From the NCBI RefSeq assembly GCF_900108855.1, contig NZ_FNXY01000007.1:1-64000 (forward strand): a stretch of 64,000 nucleotides of DNA. Reading direction: 5' to 3'. A program made the translations under genes and the position numbers. The notes below the pieces were generated by a model. It made no database searches and was not told where the DNA came from. It saw only the letters and a list, made by a program, of their open reading frames with translations. Below are positions 35,035-44,944 of this stretch, piece by piece. The number at the start of each line of letters is the position of its first letter. Within the stretch, counting starts at the first letter, position 1. This stretch comes from Dyadobacter koreensis (GTDB lineage Bacteria > Bacteroidota > Bacteroidia > Cytophagales > Spirosomataceae).

Positions 35035-37365
35035 TTAGCGCACCGAATTCCTTGGATCGGTACTTGTCTGCAACAAATATTCTTTTGGCGGCTCTACACC
35101 TAAAAGATTTTTGACAAAATAATCCCAGCGTTTTCTCATCATATAAGGATTGTAAATGCCATAACCATGCGGACTATTAGGAAATATAACAAGATCATAA
35201 TCTTTGTTAGCCTTTTCCAGCGCTTCCACCACGAGCATCGTATTGTATGGTGGGACATTGTCGTCCATCATTCCGTGGGCGAGCATCAATTTCCCTTTTA
35301 ATTTTTTTGCATGGACCTGATTCGCCTGGTTCTCATAATTTGAGATTCCGTTTTCTGTTTTTGTTAAAAGTCCGATATATCGTTCGCCCCAATCATCTTC
35401 GTAATTTCTGTTATCGTGGTTACCTGATTCAGATATCCCAACCTTAAAAAAGTCGGGGAACATGAACATCGCACATGCAGTCGCAAAGCCTCCGCCTGAA
35501 TGCCCGTGCATACCAACGCGGCTGGTATCCATCCAATTATATTTCGAAGCAAGTTCCCTGATGGCCGACACCTGATCCGGCAATGTGTTTTCTGCCATAT
35601 TCCCATAATTCATATCATGAAAACTTTTTGATCTAGAAGGATTACTTGTGCCTTCAAGTTCCATCACCACAAATCCAAGTTCGGCCAATGCCTGGTTGTC
35701 TCTCCTGGAAGCATTGAACGCCCATGAGCCGATACTGCCACCCTGGGGTCCCGGATATATGTAATCAACGACCGGATACTTTCTGGTTGAATCCATGGTC
35801 GTCGGCGTATACAACAAGCCATATAAGTCTGTTTTTCCATCATGTGCTTTGACCGAAAAAGGTTTTGGAGCCTTCCAGCCAGCTTTCCGCAGGCGCGCTA
35901 TGTCAATTTCTTCAAGCGTTAAAAGATGTTTTCCGACCGAATTCCGCAGAACTGTAATAGAGGGAACGTCCGGCTGAGAATAGGTATCAACGAAATAATT
36001 ACCTGACGGCGAAAAAATCGGGGAATGTATACCAGGCTCAGGGGTAAGCGATATGAGGTTATTCCCATCAAAACCAATCTTATAAAAATGGCTGAAATAA
36101 GGATTTCCCGGTTCTTTTGCATTAGCCATAAAATAGACCGACCGGTTCTTTTCATCAATTTTGACAACCTGGGTTACCACCCAGTCACCTTTTGTAATCT
36201 GATTTTTCAACTTTCCGGTTGCCGCGTCGTACAGATATAAATGTCCCCAGTTGTCTCTTTCAGAATACCAGATAATTTCATTCGACGACGGTAGGAAACG
36301 CCAGCTGATCCCCTTCTGACCAGACTCAAACTGGGTATTTGAAGTCTCCTCAAAAACTTCCCGCACATCTCCTGTCAGTGCATCGGCAATTCTGATTTTT
36401 TCATGTTTATGGTCACGGGAAGTTGATACGAAAGCTATTTGGGTACCATCTCCGCTCCATTCCGCATCGCTCAGCACACCGCCTCTGCTGATATCGTCTC
36501 CCAAAGTTGCCCGGTGCGCATCAGGCGATATTTTCAGCTTCACCGTCGATGACAATTCTAAATTGATGATCACACGATGCAACATGGCAATGGCGGTATC
36601 GCCAGGCAAAGGATATTTCCAGGCTTCCAGTTCAGGATGTCCAACATTAGTCGTTACTAGAAACATATCTCCGACATTACGTTCATCTTGCTGGTAAGTG
36701 AAGATTTTTTTGGAATCTGGCGACCATAAAAGAACCGGACGGTTACTGTGCCTCCATCCTGCATTATCTGTTGCATAACCGAAATTCTTTACGCCATCAG
36801 TTGTCAACTGTTTCGATTGATTCGTTGCAAGATCCCTTAACCAAAGGTTAAAATCTTTTATGAAAACTGCTTTTTTCCCATCAGGCGATAACGATTCGTT
36901 TGCTGGGTTGTCATCTGATTTCCCTGCAACTTCTCCTATCTGGGTAAGTTTACTGGTTTTACGGTCAAATTTCCAACGCTTGTTCGCGTACGAAAAGCTT
37001 ACAAACTTTTCGTCTTCTGAAAACTCAATTGTCTGGAATGGAAGCATAAAGGCCGAGTAAGCTTTCCCGGCTGCTGACGAAATAGCCTCGGCCAACTTCT
37101 GATGATTAAAAGCCGGAAGCCGTTTTCCCCTGGTAGCATCAACGACGATATATTCACTTCCCTGGGCAGTTAAAGTACGGTACCAGAATTTTTCACTGGA
37201 AAACCAGTTTTGCTTTCCCGCAACATTATCTATGAGATTCTGTGTGTTGTAAGCCAGGAACTTTTCCGCCCTTTTATAATCTTCGGAGGTAAGATCAGCT
37301 TGCTTCTGAGCAGTTGCATTCCCGGCCAGCAGCACGGATAAGACGATTACTGAAAATTTTTTCAT
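35035..37365 (-). CDS. S9-family peptidase (dipeptidyl peptidase IV-like)
   Basis: A 776-residue secreted serine peptidase with a signal peptide ending at NATAQ (residue 19). The N-terminal part is a DPP4-type beta-propeller (KKIFTYQQDERNVGDM and later repeats). The C-terminal alpha/beta hydrolase carries the nucleophile Ser623 in MHGHSGGGFA, Asp701 in HGMMDDNVPP and His733 in NSPHGYG. The Ser-Asp (78) and Asp-His (32) spacings equal those of mammalian DPP4 as I recall them. A WGERYIGL segment also matches the family. The enzyme probably removes dipeptides or processes peptides in the periplasm. It ends close to a short interval with no partner gene. Confidence 0.9.
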   Translation of the reverse strand: MKKFSVIVLSVLLAGNATAQKQADLTSEDYKRAEKFLAYNTQNLIDNVAGKQNWFSSEKFWYRTLTAQGSEYIVVDATRGKRLPAFNHQKLAEAISSAAGKAYSAFMLPFQTIEFSEDEKFVSFSYANKRWKFDRKTSKLTQIGEVAGKSDDNPANESLSPDGKKAVFIKDFNLWLRDLATNQSKQLTTDGVKNFGYATDNAGWRHSNRPVLLWSPDSKKIFTYQQDERNVGDMFLVTTNVGHPELEAWKYPLPGDTAIAMLHRVIINLELSSTVKLKISPDAHRATLGDDISRGGVLSDAEWSGDGTQIAFVSTSRDHKHEKIRIADALTGDVREVFEETSNTQFESGQKGISWRFLPSSNEIIWYSERDNWGHLYLYDAATGKLKNQITKGDWVVTQVVKIDEKNRSVYFMANAKEPGNPYFSHFYKIGFDGNNLISLTPEPGIHSPIFSPSGNYFVDTYSQPDVPSITVLRNSVGKHLLTLEEIDIARLRKAGWKAPKPFSVKAHDGKTDLYGLLYTPTTMDSTRKYPVVDYIYPGPQGGSIGSWAFNASRRDNQALAELGFVVMELEGTSNPSRSKSFHDMNYGNMAENTLPDQVSAIRELASKYNWMDTSRVGMHGHSGGGFATACAMFMFPDFFKVGISESGNHDNRNYEDDWGERYIGLLTKTENGISNYENQANQVHAKKLKGKLMLAHGMMDDNVPPYNTMLVVEALEKANKDYDLVIFPNSPHGYGIYNPYMMRKRWDYFVKNLLGVEPPKEYLLQTSTDPRNSVR

Positions 37366-38154
37366 ATTAAATAGTCCATAGGTCAGGAGTTAAAGTTATT
37401 ATTTACAGCGCGCAAAATAGGCATTTTATGCCAATCCGTTTTACATAAACCTCCCTTCAATCATTGTTTTACTAACATTTTATTTTTCTAAATTTTCCGA
37501 TGACTATTATGGTCCGGTTTGAAGATTATCAAATATCTCAAAAACGTTTCTAATCAGAAGAGGTATGTACTGTTTGATGTAATCTCAACAGACGCGAAAG
37601 AAATTGAATTATCCATTGCATCAAACTTCTTTCATCAGCCGGATTTATTTTTTAGAAAACGGATGGAAAATTTTTATACGGGATTTTTAAATCCGGAACA
37701 GTCAGTTTCGATCTTGACGATTACGACTCTGACATCGCCTCAAACAAAAATGACGAGACATAAATACTTTCATATTATAATGACGAATCAGAAGAAAATC
37801 CTGAAATAAAATATGTTGCGATAATACACCGGTAAATTCATAATCTAGCCAAATTCAGACATCCCAAACTCCTCAGCTGACGACGCCTGCCCAACTTCTC
37901 ATGGGAAGTCAATAAGGCTTATTCCGGTTCATACCATGCTTACAATTTCAGCACTTATTAAGTATCCGTACCTTAAAACGCGGCACCCTATATAACCGCG
38001 GAAAAACTGGTCAATACTAAATAACAAAAGTGGAGGAATCTATCAGGACCTTACGTCCAGAAACTTCACATGTACATGACGCGGCGGGATTACTGGAAAA
38101 AAATATAACCTGGTCAGGATATTTCAGATACTATATTTAACCCTCCTGCCAAAT
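37366..38154. other. 790-bp interval with an eroded open frame
   Basis: A plus-strand frame from about 37519 reads LFDVISTDAKEIELSIASNF and FHQPDLFFRKRMENFYTGF. It continues only by switching frame (FDLDDYDSDIASNKNDET, then ENPEIKYVAIIHR). A short MTIMVRFEDYQIS-like start lies at 37500, in another frame. This looks like a decayed gene I cannot name. A further plus-strand patch near 38020-38150 is coding-like but broken by stops. No intact gene. Confidence 0.4.
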
Positions 38155-39834
38155 CTAGTCAACCGAAACCGGATCTTCGTCCAGGTCGTTGATGTAAAGC
38201 AGATAACGTTTCTGCACTTTAGTGTGACGGTTTTTATGGTCCAGAAATCCAAATTTCAATCTGGTAATGTGGAAGTTATCAGGCGTAGCCATAATTTCTG
38301 CGTCTACACCAGCCTTTATTAAACTATCTCCAATGGCTGCGGTTGTGTACAAAAAGCAGGGATCGTTTTTTAAGAAATGTCCAAGCTCATCATTCGTATT
38401 CAACAGGTTAACGTCTCCCGGAGTGTAGAATTCGAAGGAATAAGAAAATGACTGATAGGATGCAACCGGTATGTCATCATTTGTCACATGAATAACCTTC
38501 GCCGCCTCTCTGCCTGATTGATATTGCAGTAAAAATGGATAGAAGAAATGGAACAGGAATATATAAAGCATGGCGGCCATTGCATACCCTTTAAACAAAA
38601 TTTGCTGCAAAGGAGACTCCGATTTTATAAAAGTCGCGCCCAGAGTAATCACCAAACTTATCGCCGCTCCAAATATTGCGTACTGGACATTCGTCAGGTA
38701 CAATAGTCCCAGAATGGCGGCGCACAGGATGAACAGCAATACAGACTGAATCCTGACATATACCGATAAGCCTGCATCCTTCGATTTTTGGTATAAAAAG
38801 TAACCGGTTATGATTGAAAAATAGGGAAATTCTATTACAATATAATGCGGCAACTGGAACTTCGACAGCGAAAACATGACGAATGTAACAATCGTACTAC
38901 CATAAATAATCCAGCGCAGCGGCTGCCGGTCTTTGTCATATTTTATTAAATAGACAACAGCAGCCAGAAGACCAATCGACCAGGGTAAAAAAGCCCACAA
39001 AGTTGTGTGCAGGAAAAAGGTAAGATCCCCTTTTCCACGAATAGGGCCGGTGTTAAAAAACCTTCCGAATTGGCTGTCCCAAAAGAAAAACTTCAATCCG
39101 GAAACATTGGTCTGACCAAAAACTACCTTTTCCGGGTGCAAGTCGAATTGGACATATAAACAATATAACTCCGGCAGAATGCAAATAAAAGTAAGACCCA
39201 GTAATAACCACCAGCGATAATTTACGAATTGATCCCACTGTTTGGTAATTGTCCAATATATTACCCAACCGGCACCCAGTGTGATCAATACAAAAATACC
39301 CTTAGTCATAATGGCGCAGCCTGCGAAAACAGCGGCAGCCAATATATGTATCCAGTGTTTTCTCTGGTAAATGCATAACATATGCCAGATCGTTGCAACT
39401 ATACAGGCCGTCAGATATGGCTCAGCGCGGACATCGAAATTGGCCAGCGTGCTATGCAAAGCGACCGTATAGATCAAAACTGAAATTTTGGCAACCGACG
39501 AATTAAATAAATCCCGCGCTGTCAGATATGTATAAAGCAAGCTGACAAGCCAGAATATAAAGGCTGGAAGCTTATAAGAAAATCCATTTATGCCAAATAT
39601 CTTATAACTCAAAGCCGCCATCCAAAAGGGAAAATGCGGCTTATCCAACCAATCCTGTCCGTTCCCGTAGAGATTAATCCAGTCATCGTGCTGAACAATC
39701 CGCTTGGCGATCGTTGCATACAATGCTCCGTCCGGCTCCATAATATCGAGCCATAATCCCGGTATGTTCAGCACGATACCTAAGAATAAAAGCCATGGAA
39801 AATACCGTTGAAGGGAAAGTTCTGCAGTGGTCAT
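38155..39834 (-). CDS. GT39-family glycosyltransferase (ArnT/PMT-like membrane protein)
   Basis: A 559-residue membrane protein with about 10-12 helices. The opening is FPWLLFLGIVLNIPGLWLDI, followed by MEPDGALYATIAKRIVQHDD, whose acidic residues in the first periplasmic loop are the catalytic hallmark of GT39/PMT_2 enzymes. LDKPHFPFWMAALSYKIFG is a second conserved block. Such enzymes transfer a sugar from a polyprenyl-phosphate donor to lipid A or to proteins on the periplasmic side. A C-terminal periplasmic domain of about 120 residues is present. No donor-synthesis genes are adjacent. Confidence 0.85.
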   Translation of the reverse strand: MTTAELSLQRYFPWLLFLGIVLNIPGLWLDIMEPDGALYATIAKRIVQHDDWINLYGNGQDWLDKPHFPFWMAALSYKIFGINGFSYKLPAFIFWLVSLLYTYLTARDLFNSSVAKISVLIYTVALHSTLANFDVRAEPYLTACIVATIWHMLCIYQRKHWIHILAAAVFAGCAIMTKGIFVLITLGAGWVIYWTITKQWDQFVNYRWWLLLGLTFICILPELYCLYVQFDLHPEKVVFGQTNVSGLKFFFWDSQFGRFFNTGPIRGKGDLTFFLHTTLWAFLPWSIGLLAAVVYLIKYDKDRQPLRWIIYGSTIVTFVMFSLSKFQLPHYIVIEFPYFSIITGYFLYQKSKDAGLSVYVRIQSVLLFILCAAILGLLYLTNVQYAIFGAAISLVITLGATFIKSESPLQQILFKGYAMAAMLYIFLFHFFYPFLLQYQSGREAAKVIHVTNDDIPVASYQSFSYSFEFYTPGDVNLLNTNDELGHFLKNDPCFLYTTAAIGDSLIKAGVDAEIMATPDNFHITRLKFGFLDHKNRHTKVQKRYLLYINDLDEDPVSVD

Positions 39835-40052
39835 AAGTTAAGCTTTCGGGTTAATGTTCACATTTTAATCGTTTCATCCGAATAAAATTTCGATCCAGAC
39901 AAAAAATCATGAAATGATAACATTAGCTTATACTCATCCGGACGTGTTTTTGATGCAAAAAATGGAAGTGACCTAGCAGAAATTCCGTCATATTGAAGAA
40001 ATATGAATGGAGAATTTTATGATTTGGCCCGGTAAGTTCAGAAATTACTATT

Positions 40053-40823
40053 TCAGGAAAATATTTCAGCCGTATCAAGCGCGATTACCTGCTCCCTGTA
40101 ATCCTGAGGTAGAATGGCATTCCGAATAAATTTTTCGAATCCGAAAAAACGAAATATCTTATAAGCGCCGAGCACTGGCCTGAGAAATTGAATTTTACCA
40201 AGTGATAACAGGTGATTGACTCGCCCAGGCACCACCATAATTTGTACCTGTCTCAACATCAAATATCTAAACGGGCCAAGATGTTTTCTATATTGTTTGT
40301 ACAGATCAACTGTAAAATCACTGTTTAAAAGATTGTCTTGCAGATGCTGTTTTCTCATGATCTCCCATGATTCCAAAGTCATTGGAAGGCCGTTAATCTT
40401 CATCTGCTCTCCAACGGCAAGAAATGTTTGAAATAAATCATTCTTTTCTGCCCGGGTGAGTTTTCTTTCCAGTACTTCGAACGAGCGGATCGAATAATCG
40501 ATGAGCATAAATAGGACATCACGGTATGCCCAATCAGGAATCTGTGCTCCCCGGCTATGCTCCACGTCACGATGGATAGAAGCAATTTTATCGATCGATT
40601 TTATTGCTGCATCATATTCCGAAAATACTATTTGACGGGCATAGGAAACAGTTGAAAAAAGTCTGCCCAGAGGATCAGCAGGCAATCTGCCAGTAAAATA
40701 AAGCCAGTCTACAGCTTTGTTCATGGCAAATTCAGCTGACGCACCGGCAAATATGAAAAGTATCGAATCTGCTTTGCCCCAGATTTCTCTTACAACCGAA
40801 TCTTTTTCTACGAAATATTTCAT
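40053..40823 (-). CDS. MpaB/rubber-oxygenase-like (DUF2236) protein
   Basis: A 256-residue all-alpha protein matching the ER-bound oxygenase MpaB / latex-clearing family: SVVREIWGKADSILFIFAGA, SAEFAMNKAVDWLYFTGR, RQIVFSEYDAAIKSI, an IHRDVEH segment, and DWAYRDVLFMLIDYSIRSFE. The family includes heme enzymes that cleave polyisoprene and fungal proteins of mycophenolate synthesis. Most bacterial members are uncharacterised. It stands between the GT39 gene and a six-hairpin glycosidase, 218 and 126 bp away, so co-transcription is unclear. Confidence 0.8.
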   Translation of the reverse strand: MKYFVEKDSVVREIWGKADSILFIFAGASAEFAMNKAVDWLYFTGRLPADPLGRLFSTVSYARQIVFSEYDAAIKSIDKIASIHRDVEHSRGAQIPDWAYRDVLFMLIDYSIRSFEVLERKLTRAEKNDLFQTFLAVGEQMKINGLPMTLESWEIMRKQHLQDNLLNSDFTVDLYKQYRKHLGPFRYLMLRQVQIMVVPGRVNHLLSLGKIQFLRPVLGAYKIFRFFGFEKFIRNAILPQDYREQVIALDTAEIFS

Positions 40824-40949
40824 CTGAAACGTTTACCTGGATCATCTCCTATAAACTTATTTCCCGGACAAAGGATTCCATCAGCTATATCCACCCGAGA
40901 AACTTTACGATCAGAGGGAACTATAATCTGGCTTCAAATATTTTGAGTA

Positions 40950-43085
40950 TTATGGTTGCGGCTTCAAGCCTTCCCATTTAACATTCCATTTTCCATTCTT
41001 AGGGAAGCCAGGGTTTTCAATTTTATTATCATCCGAACCTGCGCACATCAGAGCAATTGCTGCCAGCAGTCCACCGTTTCCGGGAAGATAAATCGTGAGA
41101 CGTTTGTCCTGGAAATTATGACCGTTCGGTAAATAAGTATTCGTCCGGATATTTTTGAAAAGCGCATCTATTGCATTTTCCGGTTTATTCAGCCGTGTGG
41201 CGGTCATCGCAATCATTGGAAAATCCCAGCCCCAGGTACGTTCCCAGTGCCAGACTTTTTCGATTGTATCATAAGTTTTCTGCATGACTGCTGTATCAAC
41301 AACTCCGTTCGCCGGCAATGTACTCAACGCCGCCAGAACCGCCGGGTGATCGATCGTATATTTACTTGCTGAAGAATACGAATCGTCGACACTTTCCGCA
41401 GCTTTATAAACACCTTTTTCTTGCGCCAAAGGGGCAATTTTATCAATGACCTCCTGCCAGTCTTTATCTGGTTTTAATCCTGTACGCTCCCTCCATTTTT
41501 GCGCGACCTGTAAGGCCCATTTCCAGTATGCAAGTTCATAAGGCGAGTTGAAAGTCTCGAGAGGATCGTAACATTCCTGCGCCGGAATTATTCCTCTGCC
41601 AAGGTTGTATTTTTGCGTTGTCGGATCGAGATAAGCGAACGAAGCCATAAAATCTGCAGTCCCGAAAATCAGTTTTCGATACTTTTCTAAAATTTCTTTT
41701 GATGGGTTATTCCGATAAATGAGTTCTGCAAGATAAATGACATGAGGTTGCTGCCAAATCAAAAATGACCCAACGGATGACGGTGATTCTATGCCTTGAT
41801 GATCCGTCATTTTTTGCCATCTGACCCCCTTATAACCTTGTCTTTCCGCAATCTCTCTTGCGCCATCATACACATCAAAATACCATTGAATTCCCTTTTC
41901 AAGCAATTCTGTTCTTCCCCATAAAGCATAATGTGCTGCGTGCCACCAGTACATTTCCATATGCGGCTTTCCATACCAGCTGTTGTAGGTCAAACCCGTT
42001 TCCTGAGGCGGAAAATTGCCGGCACATTGCACGCGCGTAAGATATTGAGAAAGAATAACACGCCTTTCAAGCTCTTTCGCGCGCGAATCTGTACTTCCTG
42101 CCAGGTCTATGGCCGCTCCTGAAAGCCAGAATTTATTCCAACCGTTTAAGCTGTTTCTTGCTACTTCTGAAAATCCTGGTATGCCTGAAAACTCGTTTTT
42201 GGATGAAAAGGCGACGGAAATTTCAAAATCATTCTTGATGACTGGTAAAAGTGTAAAATCATGGTCGGCGATTTTATCGATTGTTGCTTTGGCCGTCCAC
42301 TTTGTCGATACATAATACTTATCGTTATCCAGTTTTCTGCTGAAAACTGCGCTGGACCCAGTCTGTTTTACAGTGGTTTCATGCGCTGAGCCGCTTTTGT
42401 AATTTGTCCCGACATCGGTAAATTGGTTTGATGGATAGGGAAATCTGAACCTGAACTTTATGCGTTTTTCTTTTAAGAGCTCCGAACTAATCTTGACTGA
42501 GACTATATCGTTTTCTGAATCGGCCGCTGTCAGAACTTTTACAGAGACACCTTCTACTGAAAAATTGCTTAAAATCTCACCTGTCCAAAGATTGAGCTCC
42601 TGATGAATATTTTCCAAATCCTGAGGTTTGGCGATGCTCCCGTCTTTTTTTATGATTTCAAGACCGAAATTTCCCAGTTGTAAACGAGCTGGATTTTCAC
42701 GGAAATAACGTACTGCATTTTTATTCCTGGCAGGCTCGTTGATCTGTACGGAATATAGCCGGTCTGTTTTCCCGTTAAAATCATACGGTTTGAGTGTTTC
42801 ACTAAACTTAAGATTTTCCAGGTTGGGGAACGTGTGCCACCCCCATTCAGATTGCGTGCCTAATGGCACTCCGTTTGCATAATATTCGGGAAATGACTGG
42901 AGTCCGGTAACGTCGACTGTATATGCAAATTTACCATTTCCAACAGTAAGCGAAGAGAGTGTATCGACGGATTTAACAACAACATTGTGTCTATACACCA
43001 CCGCCTTGCGATCAATTTGACAAATGCCCTGATGCGTTTGAGAAAAAGCCAGGACAAACATGAGTAAAATATAATATCGATTCAT
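40950..43085 (-). CDS. Six-hairpin glycosidase-like protein (GH65/GH95-like), secreted
   Basis: The ATG at 43085 gives 711 residues (an upstream TTG is less likely) with a signal peptide ending near GICQ. The N-terminal 300 residues are a beta-sandwich; FAYTVDVTGLQSFPEYYANG is a GH65-like start. An (alpha/alpha)6 domain follows: SRAKELERRVILSQYLTRVQ, QETGLTYNSWYGKPHMEMYW, RGIIPAQECYDPLETFNSP and WHWERTWGWDFPMIAMTAT. The Glu in the HMEMYW and AQECYD segments are candidate catalytic residues. Such proteins hydrolyse or phosphorolyse alpha-linked glucosides or fucosides. Specificity cannot be deduced. Confidence 0.8.
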   Translation of the reverse strand: MNRYYILLMFVLAFSQTHQGICQIDRKAVVYRHNVVVKSVDTLSSLTVGNGKFAYTVDVTGLQSFPEYYANGVPLGTQSEWGWHTFPNLENLKFSETLKPYDFNGKTDRLYSVQINEPARNKNAVRYFRENPARLQLGNFGLEIIKKDGSIAKPQDLENIHQELNLWTGEILSNFSVEGVSVKVLTAADSENDIVSVKISSELLKEKRIKFRFRFPYPSNQFTDVGTNYKSGSAHETTVKQTGSSAVFSRKLDNDKYYVSTKWTAKATIDKIADHDFTLLPVIKNDFEISVAFSSKNEFSGIPGFSEVARNSLNGWNKFWLSGAAIDLAGSTDSRAKELERRVILSQYLTRVQCAGNFPPQETGLTYNSWYGKPHMEMYWWHAAHYALWGRTELLEKGIQWYFDVYDGAREIAERQGYKGVRWQKMTDHQGIESPSSVGSFLIWQQPHVIYLAELIYRNNPSKEILEKYRKLIFGTADFMASFAYLDPTTQKYNLGRGIIPAQECYDPLETFNSPYELAYWKWALQVAQKWRERTGLKPDKDWQEVIDKIAPLAQEKGVYKAAESVDDSYSSASKYTIDHPAVLAALSTLPANGVVDTAVMQKTYDTIEKVWHWERTWGWDFPMIAMTATRLNKPENAIDALFKNIRTNTYLPNGHNFQDKRLTIYLPGNGGLLAAIALMCAGSDDNKIENPGFPKNGKWNVKWEGLKPQP

Positions 43086-43088
43086 CAA

Positions 43089-43698
43089 CTTTTAACTGGT
43101 TACTGGAAAGTATCACTCTTCAAGTCTCCGTTTACCTAAACTTGACGGAGCCGGCGGTTAGTAGCCCGGATAGAATTATTCCTTGAATATTTCCCAACGG
43201 CCTTTCCCCTGTTCAAGTAAGTAAGAAACGATTTTAGCCATAACCAATGTCCGTTGTGATTTTTTCTATGCAACCGGTATCGGGAACGTTATCATTGATA
43301 AATACAAGCATAGAAATTTCAGCAGCAGAAAATAATTGAGCAACTGCCATTAAAAACATAGTTTAGTCCGAAATTTTCAGAATAGAACATTTCCAACATA
43401 AAGCTATATTTAACCCGCGCTGCAATACTTTTAGACCACTAGTTTCCAAATGATATTTTAAAAAAATTTATGCACTATTTTAATAGTCGATGTCATAAAA
43501 GTTTAAACTGCGGAAGGCAACAACCGCACTTCATTATCAGTAAAAAATCGCCGATAGCGCAAAATCGTACATCCATTCCCTTTCGCAGCTGCTTTGAACT
43601 TATTCTTTTGCTATGACAAGCCCAATAGTGAAGTTTTGGTATGATGCAACGTTATTGCCCCGTTTCTAACATCCAGTTGTTGTAACATACTCCCAATC
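43089..43698. other. 610-bp interval without an intact gene
   Basis: The minus strand near 43240-43365 has a 41-codon ATG frame (VAQLFSAAEISMLVFINDNV) followed, in another frame, by KIVSYLLEQGKGRWEIFKE (about 43185-43245). It resembles a decayed regulator-like fragment, but the identity is uncertain. The last part, upstream of the acyltransferase at 43699, is AT-rich and should hold its promoter. Confidence 0.35.
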
Positions 43699-44874
43699 GT
43701 GAAAACTATAACAAATCGCTTTCCCTGGCTAGACAATCTCAGAGGGTTTATCACACTTCTCGTTGTCGCTCACCATTCTTCATTAGCTTATACAACTTTC
43801 GCATCTTTTAACAAACAGGCATACATTACTTCAACACACGCGATTGTAGATAATTACAGATGGATTGGAATGGACATTTTTGAAGATTTTAATGACATCT
43901 TTTTTATGTCGCTGATGTTTTTGATCAGTGGAATTTTCATTTTTAATGGCCTTGGCAAAGGTGTTAAAATCTTTATCCGCGACCGATTTCTCCGCTTATT
44001 TGTGCCGTTTCTTATTGGTGTTTCTGTCCTGATGCCTCTCGCATATTATCCGGCTTATCTTCTGGCTTACGGGTGACACGACCTGAAACATTACATAATC
44101 GATTTTTTCACAGTTGAAGCGTGGCCGGTCGGGCCACCATGGTTTATCTGGGTACTTTTTTTATTTAATCTCATCTTTGCACTCTTTTTTCAGAGAATAA
44201 AAAGCACTGTTAGCAATTATGGAATTAAACTCGCGTCCCTTAAATCCAGACCTCTTAAACTCATCGTTTTGCTTTACCTGATCACCTGGCTTTTGCACAT
44301 ACCGCTGCTGCTCTTGGCCGGTCCGGGCAGCTGGACAGGAATTGGACCTTTTGATTTCCAGGTGAGCAGAGTGTTTTTATATTTTGGCTATTTCTTAATG
44401 GGTACGGTAATCGGAAGCACGAGTCTGAACGACGGAATTTTTTCACAGAACTCACCATTTCTGCGCAAATGGCTTGCCATGTTAATCGGATGCTTCGCTG
44501 TGTATGGGGTTCTAAAATTTAGCGAGATGCCTTTAAAACATTTGATAGAAACCCAACAAATCCCGATTTTGTGGGCAAGCTTACTCTACCGTTCGCTCTG
44601 GATACTTTCCTGTGTGATGAGCTGTGTTGCGTTTCTAACATTTTTTAGAAGGTTTTTGAACAATACAAATTCTGCATGGCAATCACTTTCAGCAAGCGCC
44701 TACGGGATCTACCTTATCCACTATATTTTTGTTTTGTGGGCACAGTTTCTATTGCTCGATTTTGAAATTCCTGTTATTGCGAAATTCATAATTACATTTT
44801 CAGTCTCGGTTTGCCTAAGCTGGGTGATTACTTACTATCTCAAAAAGATTGCTGCTATCCGGAGATATTTATGA
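43699..44874 (+). pseudogene. Acyltransferase-3 family membrane protein with one in-frame stop
   Basis: The frame opens with a GTG (MKTITNRFPWLDNLRGFITL) and runs 125 codons to TGA at 44074-44076. It continues in the same frame without another stop to 44874. Together the two parts give a normal-length (about 390 residues) 10-helix acyltransferase of the OpgC/acyltransferase-3 type. RGFITLLVVAHHSSLAYTTF carries the catalytic His region, RDRFLRLFVPFLIG is the arginine-rich loop, and ASAYGIYLIHYIFVLWAQF is the last conserved helix. Such enzymes O-acylate glucans or other surface sugars. The single nonsense codon makes this a recent pseudogene, a sequencing error or a readthrough case. Confidence 0.8.
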
Positions 44875-44889
44875 TGCAGTAAAAAAAAT

Positions 44890-44924
44890 TCCGGCCCTTT
44901 CGAACAATTAACGAAAAGGCCGGA
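44890..44924. terminator. Bidirectional terminator between acyltransferase and M16 genes
   Basis: Arms tccggccctttcg (44890-44902) and cgaaaaggccgga (44912-44924) pair with one mismatch around a 9-nt loop. An A-run lies on the left and a T-run on the right, so it can stop transcription from both convergent genes. Confidence 0.75.
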
Positions 44925-44944
44925 TCAGTTTTTAATCAGAAAAA

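Noticed and set aside
34906..35103. A 65-codon plus-strand hydrophobic frame
   Set aside because: It starts with TTG, overlaps the end of the S9 peptidase gene and has no terminator or neighbour to support it.
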